Source: Cladopsammia gracilis (lineage: Eukaryota; Cnidaria; Anthozoa; Scleractinia; Dendrophylliidae). Taken from it: a stretch of DNA of 64,000 nucleotides. Positions 17,927 to 28,580 of the stretch are shown in pieces. The stretch spans positions 1-64,000 of the forward strand of contig JAJGOT010000359.1 of NCBI GenBank assembly GCA_022457155.1, given 5' to 3'. The stretch's first letter is position 1. Every line of letters begins with the position of its first letter. Position numbers and translations under genes: made by a program. The notes under the pieces are model-generated. The model ran no database searches. It was not told the DNA's origin and worked only from the letters and a program-made list of their open reading frames with translations.

Positions 17927-20869
17927 CTAAAGAAGGCACACGCCGTCTGTATATGGATGAGAGGAGATGTAATGAGTTTTCAAAGCGTTCTTTTGGTAAA
18001 ACGCTTTGTCACAAAACTCGCATTTAAATGGCTTTTCGGGTGCGTGAATACGCTTATGAGTGTTGAGAGTAGAAGTGAGAGTAAATCCTTTTCCACAGAT
18101 GTCACACCTGTACGGTCTGTTACCAGTGTGTCCATAAATATGCGCTTGAAGGTTCCCTTTTTGATTAAAACCTTTACCGCAGTGTTGACATTTGTACAAT
18201 CGCTCAGTAGAGTGTGTTCTCATGTGATACTTGAGATGAGTAACTTGCTTGAATCCCCGGCCGCAGGTACCACACTTATGAGGCTTCTCACCTGTGTGCA
18301 TGTATCGATGTATCTTCATGTCCACTTTTTGATGGAATCCCTTGCCACAAAAATCGCAGAGGAACGGCTTGTAGTTGCTGTGTGTTCGCAAGTGAGTGTT
18401 TAAGTTGGACGAACGGCTGAAAAATTTGTTGCACTTGGGACAAGCGTGAGGCTTAACAGCAGTGTGAGTCAGTTTATGACGAGTTAGGTTTCCAAGCTGA
18501 CGGAATGCTTTACCACATAAGTTACATGGAAAAGGCCTGTCCCCAGTATGGATGCGTTTGTGAGTGATTAAGGTGTTGCTTCGACTAAACGCTCTTCCAC
18601 AAACCTCGCACTGATGCTTTCGCCCTTCAAAAAATTCTGCTGCCGTCACGTGTTCACCGACGGACGTTTTAGTACAAGTTGAAGAGATTCGTTTCTCAAA
18701 GCTTCCATTCACACTGCGGTGTTCATTTGAAAAATAGTTGAATAATTTTACAGCTCTAAAACCGATGCTTTTTAAACTATCGGTTTCTGACAGCATGTTT
18801 GTATTGTTCTTTACGCTGTTATCTTGTACGTTTTGAAAACTCTGCTTTGGTAAATTACTCGAATAAACTCTGTTTTCTCCTTCAGATTCTCCGTTAAAAC
18901 ACGGGGTTTTCTTCGTGACTTGTGGTTGTTGATCCCTGTCCGCGTTGTGTACAACAAACCCCTTTGGTGATGGTGGCAGCAGCCTGCTAAAATCTGCGGT
19001 TGGTTTGATAGAAGGGTGTGCTCCACCGACCCTTTTGTAGATTTTTGTTAAAGCTGTCGTGGCGAGTTGTCTGTTCTGTTGATCATTTTCCTTTGACCCG
19101 GGTGGTATACGATCACTGCTCTGGGGTGGCAACTCATTTACTGGTGCTGCACCGGCAAACACTTGAGAGACTTGAGAGCACGCTGGTGATGGTTTTCGAA
19201 GGAAAGAGACAGCCCGCTTTTGGGGAGGTTCCTCACCACGTGGAGCATTTGACGACTCCTTTGTTACAACTCCTTTTAGTTTTTTGTACTCTAAAGGTGT
19301 CTGTTTCGTTTGGATGGTATAGCAGTCCGGTTGTGAAGTTTTATTCGAGACACAAGGACTTGAACTATTTGTGAGCGTCAACGGATTATTCTGTGTACAC
19401 TCAATATTGAAATCCAAAAAATAGTTGGGTATCTTAACGACAGGTTCTTCATCATTTTTTAAACCCAACTCCTTCTCCACGTTCTCGAATATTTCAGGTC
19501 CAGGCGTAATTAAAATCTGCGTGATTGGAAATTTTATTCTCGTATTCACTGACTTCCCGAGTGTTTTGGTCTGTCCAACTTTATCCATGTCCTTCAAGGG
19601 AACGGCTGCAGTGCTAGTATCTGTTCCGTCCCAGAAGCATAATACGTTTTCACTTTTTTGTGGCGCTTCCTTGTTCATCTTGAATTTGGGAAAGTTTTCT
19701 GGGTATAGTTTCTGAAGCTGCCAAGGGGAAGGAAGAACTTTTTCCGTGTAACCCACAAGCCGTCTCTGTGTATTGCTTACCCCATGTGTACTACGTACGA
19801 TTGGCAAATGATGATCACCTGAATTGGGGCTCAGTGAAGATGACATTTCCCCTGTCATCATTTCTGTGGCAATGGATTCGTCCGATGCTTGAGCCTGTTC
19901 TTTTCTTTCAATTGTTACAAAAGACAGTGGTTTACCAGTTTCTTGCTGGTATTTTTTCTCGGATACAGAACATTTATTATTTCCAATCAGTGCTGTTTGT
20001 GTGAACTTTATGTTGGGATTTTTGTTGCGTCTACAAAAGCCATTTTCGATTTTCTCTGGAAAGTGGTCAGAAATTTGCTCGGGCAGACCATACCTTTCTG
20101 TCTGCATCTTCGTTTTCGTTGGTTCAATGCCACAATCCCGATGCTGGAAGCGAGATGGGCCACCCCTCCCATGACAAATGTAAGGGTGATTTGGTAATTT
20201 TTGGTTCAAAATCTTTGCAGGATATTCTGTGGAAATTTCTTGATGTCTCTCCAAACGCGTGTATTCTTGCTGCCTGTGATTGGCTTTTACTTCAGAGAAC
20301 ATCAATTCATCCACGTCTTCATCAAAATGAATAGCTGAAATTTGAGAACCTCCTTTTACATTTCTGTTATCTGGCATAGTGAAAGAAGCCGGCTTGGTTT
20401 GATTATGTTTTGCCATTGCATTTTCCATTTGGTTTGCTGGCTGCCACAAAACAGGAAAATTGGATGAAAGTTCACTTTTCGCACCAAATTCAAATTTAAA
20501 CCTGTTTTTGTCTGTGTCAGTTGGATTGATTAAAATGTTTGGGTTTAGCGAGAAGGTGGACGTAATCTTAATGTTTACCAAAGAAGAACTCTCTTCATTC
20601 AAAGATGAAGTACAATCCAAGGAACATATTTTACTAGGGACTGTGCCTTGTTTGCGATATTTGCTTAGATTATGGCTTTGCTGTTGGTTATAACGACTCG
20701 TCTGCAGATTATGAAGTGCTGGATAAAAACTTGTACTATCGTCAGTTTGCCCCACGCGCCTTTCTTGATGGATTGGAAAACATTCTGCATGATTCATTTG
20801 AAAATCGTACCCAGCTCGATTACCCATGTAAGGAATCGTTGTTTTATATTTCTGTGTGTCATAATTCAT
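17927..20869 (-). CDS. C2H2 zinc-finger protein, eight C-terminal fingers
   Basis: This 980-codon frame has no interruption. Residues 1-750 are hydrophilic, rich in Ser, Asn, Gln and Pro, probably disordered, with no known domain recognised. From residue about 754 to 971 there are eight C2H2 fingers in register (28-residue spacing): CEVC, CNLC, CPKC, CDFC, CGTC, CQHC, CDIC and CEFC. The linkers are TGEKP-like only in part (TGDRP, TAVKP, SNYKP, TGEKP, STERL, TGNRP, APEKP). All Cys and His ligands are present; the last finger has HYISSH spacing. A short tail PYTDGVCLL follows. Fingers 3-5 recall GFI1/FEZF-type arrays, but no orthology is claimed. The likely role is a sequence-specific DNA-binding transcription factor in the nucleus. 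The frame stays open upstream of the first Met to about 21008, so the true start may be farther 5' (see 21063-21150). Confidence 0.92.
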   Translation of the reverse strand: MNYDTQKYKTTIPYMGNRAGYDFQMNHAECFPIHQERRVGQTDDSTSFYPALHNLQTSRYNQQQSHNLSKYRKQGTVPSKICSLDCTSSLNEESSSLVNIKITSTFSLNPNILINPTDTDKNRFKFEFGAKSELSSNFPVLWQPANQMENAMAKHNQTKPASFTMPDNRNVKGGSQISAIHFDEDVDELMFSEVKANHRQQEYTRLERHQEISTEYPAKILNQKLPNHPYICHGRGGPSRFQHRDCGIEPTKTKMQTERYGLPEQISDHFPEKIENGFCRRNKNPNIKFTQTALIGNNKCSVSEKKYQQETGKPLSFVTIERKEQAQASDESIATEMMTGEMSSSLSPNSGDHHLPIVRSTHGVSNTQRRLVGYTEKVLPSPWQLQKLYPENFPKFKMNKEAPQKSENVLCFWDGTDTSTAAVPLKDMDKVGQTKTLGKSVNTRIKFPITQILITPGPEIFENVEKELGLKNDEEPVVKIPNYFLDFNIECTQNNPLTLTNSSSPCVSNKTSQPDCYTIQTKQTPLEYKKLKGVVTKESSNAPRGEEPPQKRAVSFLRKPSPACSQVSQVFAGAAPVNELPPQSSDRIPPGSKENDQQNRQLATTALTKIYKRVGGAHPSIKPTADFSRLLPPSPKGFVVHNADRDQQPQVTKKTPCFNGESEGENRVYSSNLPKQSFQNVQDNSVKNNTNMLSETDSLKSIGFRAVKLFNYFSNEHRSVNGSFEKRISSTCTKTSVGEHVTAAEFFEGRKHQCEVCGRAFSRSNTLITHKRIHTGDRPFPCNLCGKAFRQLGNLTRHKLTHTAVKPHACPKCNKFFSRSSNLNTHLRTHSNYKPFLCDFCGKGFHQKVDMKIHRYMHTGEKPHKCGTCGRGFKQVTHLKYHMRTHSTERLYKCQHCGKGFNQKGNLQAHIYGHTGNRPYRCDICGKGFTLTSTLNTHKRIHAPEKPFKCEFCDKAFYQKNALKTHYISSHPYTDGVCLL

Positions 20870-21062
20870 GTAATCTGCGAGCTCTGTCCGACTTGTGGTT
20901 GCACTTCTCGTTTCCTCTTTGGACCTTCCAGAGTTCCCTATGTGATATAAAAACGATGTTACAACCTTTAAAAATAAGCAAACTACTTTCGATTGTGTTT
21001 TCTTTGGCCTAGAATGTTAATTTTAAACAGCTATGACGTTCAAACGTAATAAAATCTTACAC

Positions 21063-21150
21063 ATTTCATGGACCAAAGCTGAATCCATTTTGCTTTGTCC
21101 GCTGCTGTTCCACAGGCTACTGTTTGTCCCCGTAGTTCTCATAGAATAAC
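21063..21150 (-). CDS. candidate 5' exon of the zinc-finger gene
   Basis: On the minus strand an acceptor 'ttgtttcag' precedes 21150. The exon holds an ATG at 21142 opening MRTTGTNSSLWNSSGQSKM, and ends before 'gtgtaag' (donor at 21062). Joining to an acceptor 'attctag' so that the next exon starts at 21008 restores the open frame leading into the 980-codon ORF. The implied intron is only 54 bp, which is short. The splice model is an inference from phase and consensus only. Confidence 0.35.
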
Positions 21151-23951
21151 CTGAAACAAATAACAAATACACTAGCTATTAATACTGTCAAAATCTTTTT
21201 GAAATGCTGTTCTTCAAGGAAAAAGGTTTACAATATAACTGGGATTAAGCTGCTTCACGAACCAATCATGATACTGAACATGGAGTTTACCATCTGAAGA
21301 GTGAGAGGTAATAAGCGAGACTTTAGGGTAAGTCTAATAACTCAAAAGTCCATCAAAATGAAAACAAAAATGCCACACAATTTACATAAATATCATTTAG
21401 AACAAGCTAGCTTCCGCTCTGTAGTGAATATACGATGCTCTCCGGGGGTGGCCTGTAAACTAACCAAAATGACGGGAAGATTGTGACGTACCTTGCGTAT
21501 CTGCCAATTTCTCGTTTACAAGCGCGCGTGATGCGCAGTGGCCGAATGAGAGACGAAAGAATAGTTGAAAGTTCACAGGAAATTAGTTTAGCTATTGTGA
21601 TCATTCAGGTAATATTAGTTCCTAGGAAAATTGTTTTCTTGACAATCCGAGAAGTTATATTCAACGTTCAGAACAGATGAAGATGTCTTCCGCTGTGGTT
21701 ATCGGAAGATCATTCAACATTGTTTTAAAGGACTATCCTTAGCCGGACGATCATTCTAGACAATCTCAGTAAACCTGGGCCTCCATGTTACCTAAAAAAT
21801 TATTTTGTTTCAATTTGCATTGGTCTTTACTATACCAAATCCATTGTGTTCGTGTTAAATCACTGTCCAAGGAAAACGAAATGATAACAATGTTACCCTG
21901 CATTTCACCTGCGTAACAACCGAAGAGTTTTAACAAGAGGAACAATTACCCTACCGTGTTATGAATCCATTTGTGTCTTGAAAATTGCGAAAGACAGAGA
22001 TCTTTCCAGGATAATTTGCTTTGACTGTCTATCATTTATCTGACTTTTTTTCAGTAGTAACTGAGAAAATTATAAGAGTCACATGCGACAAACCTAGTGT
22101 AATGGATGATCCGCGTTATCTTGTTGAAGCCTCAGTTGGTCAACTTTGAAATTAGTCGTTCAGTGCAAGGTCCTACTCAAAGAAAAAAATTTAAAAAAAT
22201 AACAGAGACTTATATAGCGCTCATATCACATGTCTTATGGCGCTTTACATACACTTATGAGAATGAGATCGGACTTCAGTTCGTTTCACTCGAGGGCCAC
22301 GAGTTTTAACTAAGATACGTCGTCACCGTGAGATGGCGGTTTTGAATACTGATTGGCGTATTTATCATCTCATTGCCATTTACTGTCCTTTTACCTTCAG
22401 GGCACCTATTTTTATTTTGGTACAGACCCCGAGTTGATAATGTTAGCAAAACTGTTCATTTCTACCTACTAAGATCTGTTTATAATGTTCGTTTCGAAAG
22501 GCATTGTTGCTACAAAGTGTCTGTTGACAAACTAAAAACTAGCTGCTTTAATACAAAAAAAAGCTTACAACTGTATATTGGTTCGCGTGCAGTTCTCCCT
22601 TTCAAAACCATTATAAATAGTTATTTTATGTTAATGATTATTTTTCTTTCATTTTTAACTAGAGAAAACATTCCAAACAATATTTACATATAAACTGAAA
22701 CGTTTTAGTCATCCTTTCTTATGATCTGCTGTCGCTTCTTATCTCTGAATTTTGAGATTTATATTCTACTGAGTTTGGTTGTTATAATAAATTTGTTTAA
22801 AAAATCCCCCCTGGTTATAGGTCTACCAAGTTGGTAACAAACCAGTATTCTGTTTATACCCCCTGCTATATATAAGCACGCCACAGATCCCTAACGGCAA
22901 TTCTTTACAAAATTTTACATCGAATAACTAAAGCAACGGTGCATTGCTGACAAGTATGATATTCTGAAAATACTTTTCATTCAAGTTAAATAAACAAAAG
23001 CGCCCATGATAATTGGAAGGAATGTAGTTATATAGCATTCCATGGAATGCTATATGTAAACAAAGTCATCTTCTCTTGAATCAAGCTTGAATCGAGCAAT
23101 TAATCTTCTGTTGTCTCAGGTAATGTTTGGTCCTAAAACAAAGTACAAACTAAAACCTGTGTGGCTTTGCAACTTATACGCGTTGCCTAAGAAACGGACA
23201 CGCTGGATTTAGTCAGGCAGGTCAGGACTATATTTTTACATTTTTGCCGCCCGTGAAAGCAAATACGAAAGGATTTAGGCGAATACACCAAATAATAAAG
23301 TAATTTTTATAGATGTATGGAAAAGTATTGCGTGCTTCTGGGTATGCGAGGCGTGGCAATGCAGGGTCGCTTGGCAATTATTTTGAACAGCTTGGCATCT
23401 TTAGTTCAATAACCCAGCTGTTTTCTTTCTAATTGTATTTACCTTTATATTTTTCTAAAAAACTGAACTTTATTTTTTCCTCTGTCTTTTCATTCTTAGC
23501 CTAAGAATTTATTTTTCATAGTCATAGTGTTTTCTATCATGTAATTCGTTTGTAAAATTTAAGGTGATCAGGCTGTGCGTGGGTAAATAGCCCCGCTCAT
23601 TGTTCCTCCCACACGCAGTTAAGATAAAGATACGAGAACAAACAATTATGTATTGAACTTCATTTGAATAATTTTACTTCTATTTTTCGCAAAACTTGCA
23701 GGCTCAACGGGCGGGTTATTTAAACGAAGTCTAACTTACACCGCGGTTTAAGACAATTTATGGACCTTCACATCTGTTTATAAGTGGGTCATTTTTAGTA
23801 GATAAATGTTTTACTGGTCTGTGTTATATGCCTTCTCGACATTGTTTACAGTAAATAGCGTTTATATATCAGTTTGGCCAAATTAATTGGTTTACACCGT
23901 GCTTTTGTTAAATTAGGTCTAAACCTCGTTTTAATAACCGGCCCAACGTGT
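21151..23951. other. intergenic or 5' region of the zinc-finger gene
   Basis: No gene recognised. At about 22195-22260 the string 'agagacttatatagcgct' followed by 'tatggcgctttacata' has the look of a dispersed repeat with short mirrored ends. A perfect palindrome lies at 23030-23055. The rest is AT-rich without visible structure. Confidence 0.4.
23030..23055. repeat. perfect 26-bp palindrome without spacer
   Basis: 'atatagcattcca' is followed directly by its reverse complement. There is no second copy nearby. Confidence 0.9.
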
Positions 23952-23955
23952 TTAA

Positions 23956-24615
23956 GGACGTTCGCGCGAAAATCTTCTAACATTGATTTTTTATAAAACT
24001 TTTGCTGCAGCTTGGTTAGGAGTTATTCGTATCAGAAATGCAAAAAAATGAGGGGGGTCACCGACTTCGTTTCCGAGACAAGATATCCGAAAGGCGACCC
24101 TAATTTTGAAAAATTGGTCTTCCTTTCGGGATGTGACCCCGATGTCTGTTAGTCTAAAAATATTGCAAATGAATCTCTAAAATGCAACTTTCTTTCCCAA
24201 ATTTTATGCGAGTAGGTCTGTTTAGCAAATTTTTTCAACTGGTGAGGTTCCTTAAAGTAACTTGATTTAACCTTTAAACGACAGCATTTGCAAACTCTGA
24301 CAGCCGCAAGTTGACAGAGTCGATGTCGCGCGGGTACGGGAAAATGAAAGACAAATTAAACTTCCTACATTGATTTTTTGTTCATTTTTTCACAATCTGT
24401 CGAGAATTGGCAAAGAAAATTATCTATCAAAAAACATCGGTGTCACCAAGCGAATTTGTTGGTCCAAGCGAGTTAAATCTAAGCAAAGTTAACGCAACGG
24501 CTACCAGCCCTTTATGTCCCTAAATTTCTTTTCTTGCGCGCGCTCGAACATGACATAGCATGGCGTTGCGGACATGAATTGTAAGGATGCGCATAAACAA
24601 TTAGCGCGAACGTCC
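23956..24615. mobile_element. TTAA-flanked MITE, family 2
   Basis: It starts 'ggacgttcgcgc' after TTAA (23952-23955) and ends with the exact complement before TTAA (24616-24619). The interior of 660 bp has no transposase. The ends differ from those of the 15613 and 27881 elements, so it is a separate family using the same target. Confidence 0.85.
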
Positions 24616-24619
24616 TTAA

Positions 24620-25730
24620 GACGAATGCATGCAAATTGTTTGAGCTAAATACTTAAAAATACGCTCAGACACATGCACTTTAACCATAGTTTTATATTGA
24701 ATACCCCTTGCGTAAATTGATTTCTCTCTCGCAAACATTAAACAAAGCTACAAAAGATGTTCATTTATATTGAAACTAAAAATAATAAAATAATCTGATC
24801 AAAACGTTGGTTTCTTTTTTACTGGATACTAAATTCGATATTACACATTCAAATTTGAAGGTGCAATTAAAAAAAAGACTAATTCATTTTACCTTCTCGG
24901 ACGAGTTAAAATGGGCATAGAGCCTAAAATAATCAACACCATATCCCAATAGTTTACAATGAAATTCTTGTAAAAGCAAGTTTAATAATTATTTGGGCGT
25001 CGTTATGGACACTTATGAAGCGAATTATACAAAATAGATCAATTGCTATTCTCCACTTTGAATATCTTAGTATCATTTTGTCTTATGTTGCATTTCTATT
25101 TATTTATTTCTATTGAGCAGTGAAATGATGTCCAAATTACATGTAAACTGTAAAAAAACATCAAGAAGAGTCAGGCTATTGTGTGGATTATCCTTTCTGA
25201 TGTCTTGTCAGGTCACTTTCGTTTTTATTTTGTATTTGTTTAACTTCTCCCTTGCATCATGTTTTATTATTTCGATGTAATCAGTCAAGAAGTGTTATAT
25301 TTGTTATTCTGTTGAACGATTACCGTCAGAAATGGTACATGAAATCCAACTACAAAAATCAACAACAGAGAATTGAAACATATTTGAAAATCAACATATT
25401 TGCCGCGTTTGGTGTTAAAAGGTGATGTTACGTTTCATTATTTTAGCATGAATATGTTTCACAGTAAATCAACAATAAAAAAGAACAACCTGGCAAATGT
25501 TTAGGCGAAGAATTCCTTCGTTTATCGGCCCTCCATCGCCCGATAAAAAGTGACATTTCAACTGAAGGGGAAAAGACTCGTGTTTAGGAGATGATAGACT
25601 TGGTAAAATATTTGCTATTATCTTTTTTTCATTAGAACAGACGAAGGATCTATTCATTTTTTTGTGGGTATTTTAGTAGAAACACATATATTGTAAGAAT
25701 TTTTTATCATCGCTACCTTAAAAGCCGCCC
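24620..25730. other. AT-rich spacer without recognised features
   Basis: No exon, tandem repeat or inverted repeat of note was seen on either strand. Confidence 0.4.
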
Positions 25731-26078
25731 GATCAAACAGTACCTGATGGTCAATGATAATTGATGATAGTTGATTATCAACTATCAACAACTATTACGC
25801 GCTGTCACTCAAATTTGCATGATAGTGATGATAGTTTTGATCGTTTGACCGAGCGCGTGATGGTTGATCTTGGTTTTTGGTCAGCCGTTGCCACCTAAAG
25901 TAGCGGGCTTAGCTGTAGCTTTATCAAAATGGCCGCATAAAGGCAACAATCTCTGTCGAGGCCCGAAAACAAAGAACGTATCAGCCAACAAGTTGTTTAT
26001 TCGTCGGGCAACTCAAGTAGTTGCAAGTCATGCATGTCTTTTGACCAACTATCATCAACTATCATGTACCGTTTGATC
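25731..26078. mobile_element. inverted-repeat element ('gatcaaac' ends)
   Basis: The left end 'gatcaaacagtacctgatgg' and the right end (reading inward as 'gatcaaacggtacatgatag') are complementary over about 40 bp including 'gatgatagttg'. Near 25770-25790 a smaller hairpin is nested. A further right-end-like copy lies at about 26385-26440, where similarity continues past the 'gatc', so the outer boundary is uncertain. Confidence 0.6.
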
Positions 26079-26830
26079 ACAGTCATGATAATCAACGATA
26101 AAAGATAATAGTTTGAGATGAAACGATTAAACGCCGGGCCCCGAATGAACGCCGGGTATAATAGAGTAAGTTGTAAGTAAGCCCCTCAAACGTTTATTTG
26201 TGGTATAATAAACTTAAGATTTAAGGGCAAGGTACACGGCTGCCAAGAAAAACGAATAATAACCCTTCCTAAAAAAATGGCGGGCGAGAAAAAACTGCTG
26301 ATTCAAAGAAACGCCGGGTCCACTCGGCCAAGTTTGAAATAAACGCTGGGGGCGTTTAATTGAGAAAATACGGTATTATGATCTGTTATCTACTATCGTG
26401 CACTGTTTGATCACAGTCATGATCATGAACGATAGTATATGTGAAGTCGGCGAGTTGATTTTCTGACAGCAACGCCAGTTCTGATCCGCCATCTTTGAAT
26501 CTTGTCTTTATCCTGTGCTCAGTGTTCTGCTAGTCCCCAGGCTTTCACTCGTCAACATGTTTCGGTGACGTCACTGATATTTGGCAGCTCTTCGTATTAT
26601 ATAGACCTTTTTCCAGGAATGGTCGCCGATGTATTATTTTTTCGTTACATCTATGTTGATTAACCCTACTGGCCTCATTTTAGTGTAAGAATTCTATTGA
26701 ATTTTGCACATGCTAACGATGCCAGTAAAACTGATTATAAAAGAATAATTAATCGGTCGCCGTTTATGAAAAAAGGGGCTTTCATGGTTTCGTTGAGAGC
26801 GTTTAACCAAAAATCATACTACTGTTGAAT
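26079..26830. other. spacer with fragment of the 'gatcaaac' repeat
   Basis: Contains 'cgccgggt'-type strings recurring three times around 26130-26340 and the partial repeat at 26385-26440. No gene recognised. Confidence 0.4.
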
Positions 26831-27327
26831 TCAGGTAAGAAATTGTAAAATTGAGATCTTAGACACAACTATACCGCATATGCATACAAAAGAAGTGGAA
26901 ACGCCAAAGAGATGTGCCACTGTCCTGTACTCTACGTTCGATGCTAAGTAATACAGGGTGACAGCGAGACGACTTTCAGGTGTGACAGCTCTGCATGCGC
27001 ATTGTTGTATTATGACGAGAAATGTCTCCACGAATTTTATCCAACTGGAAAGTAAACGTCACCTTGGTGACACAAAAGTTTTGATACCATTTTTCGCCGT
27101 TGAACGTATCGGTAACCATTTGAAACCGAGGCTTCGAAAAGCGGTGCCCAAATTTCTAAGTAGCTTCTCGTGGGTTCATATAGCAAGCAAAAGTTGCCCA
27201 AAGTAAAATATTTGCGTTGCCTGTTATGTAACAGAAAAGACGACCATTTTTCTTCAATCGTTCGAACCCTTTTAGTCCTTCGGTTCTTCAAAAACCAGAT
27301 ATTTGCACGCTGTGCCGCGTCCGCCAT
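26831..27327 (-). pseudogene. Harbinger-type transposase, N-terminal relic
   Basis: The minus strand opens with MADAAQRANIWFLKNRRTKR. In another frame it continues as KWYQNFCVTKVTFTFQLDKI then SRHNTTMR, and after a further frame change as AVTPESRLAVTLYYLAS then EYRTVAHLFGVSTSF. This is the start and helix-turn-helix region of PIF/Harbinger (HARBI1-like, DDE_Tnp_4) transposases. At least two frameshifts are present and the DDE catalytic domain is missing. On the start side, about 27573 and downward (minus strand), the sequence 'taaagcccggtttacacgac' has the look of a Harbinger terminal repeat. No matching right end was found, so the copy is truncated. Confidence 0.75.
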
Positions 27328-27880
27328 TTTGTCAAACTCGATCCAGATGGTACACGACGGTTCGCCAAAAAGTGGTTTCAGTAACCGCTGGCGAATGTAC
27401 TGAAATGCTCAGAAATTTGGGGTGTCGTTTCTTATTTTAGGCGTGCCATCTCGAAAGTGCCAAATTTTGTCGTGTGAATGTAACAGTGGCGGGGCAAAAA
27501 AATTGGCCCGCGTGCCAAATTTAGGAGTCGAGTGCCGGGCCCAAAAAGCTTGTCGTGTAAACCGGGCTTTAGTGTCACTATTTTTACCTGATTTTGTTGG
27601 ACTAAATTAAGTTAGGTCGAATGGGATCGACCTGACTTGTTTCATGTTTCACTTCCCCCACCAACGTTACGCCACAATCCCTTTAGAAGCTAACTAATTT
27701 ATCCATAAACGGTAATTCAATTCATGTCGTAAACATTTTTACGTAGACAAGTTTAAGTGTTGAATTTGAATCTCCGTTGTTGATCAAACCAAGACAGTTT
27801 GTTTTAGTGTCAAGTGCCAACTCGAAAACAAAACTATGCTAATGAAAATGTTGTACCCTCTTTCAAACATCTTTTTTTAA

Positions 27881-28576
27881 GGTTACAGTGTACCTTCGGG
27901 GGTGTCTCCAGTATAACAGCTCTAGCGTCTTAAGATTGCACTTAATATACCTAAACCCAGATATCAAATTAAAGCTTATAGAGCTGGCTATCTAAATATG
28001 GAAACCATTTGGTAATAATTTTTTACGACGTCTAAATTCGAACGTAAAAATTTTTTACGACGTCTAAATTCGAACGTCCGAATCAGCTTTAAAACGCTAT
28101 AACTCAAAGCGGTTATTGTATTTTGCTAATTTGATTTGTTCTCGGGTTTCCGAACACGAAGCGCTAAAAAAACGTGTCGGCGATTTTCCATATTCAATTG
28201 CAGTGAAAAGGGGAGAAAAAAAATTGGACTTGACGAAAAAATTTTTGGAATTTAGAAATTCGCCGACGCGTTTTTGTTGATTATATGTTAGCCTAGCTTC
28301 TGTCCAAATTTAAGGAAAATCAAACAAATTCCCTTTGAGTTGTAGCTCTTTAAAGTGTCCCCAACAAGCGAAAAATTAACTTTGAGAAAATGGCGCTTAA
28401 AAAAACATATCGCTTAATAAACAAACTCCGCCCACAAAAGTTATACCGTTATTTCTCCGTCAATTTTCACTATTTTTCGATACTTTTTTTTTGGATGAAA
28501 GTTCATTCTGTAAACTTCATTTTAATGCCATAAAAAAATTTTCAATAAATTTTCGATCTGAAGGTACACTGTAACC
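27881..28576. mobile_element. TTAA-flanked MITE, family 1 copy 2 (inverted)
   Basis: Same 17-bp ends 'ggttacagtgtaccttc' as the element at 15613-16332, flanked by TTAA at 27877-27880 and 28577-28580, and in the opposite orientation. It is about 24 bp shorter and carries an internal duplication near 28017-28078 ('ttttttacgacgtctaaatt' twice). The two copies are clearly homologous over their full length. Confidence 0.9.
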
Positions 28577-28580
28577 TTAA

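Noticed and set aside
17894..20950. Plus-strand ORFs across the zinc-finger gene
   Set aside because: Antisense shadows of the 980-codon frame.
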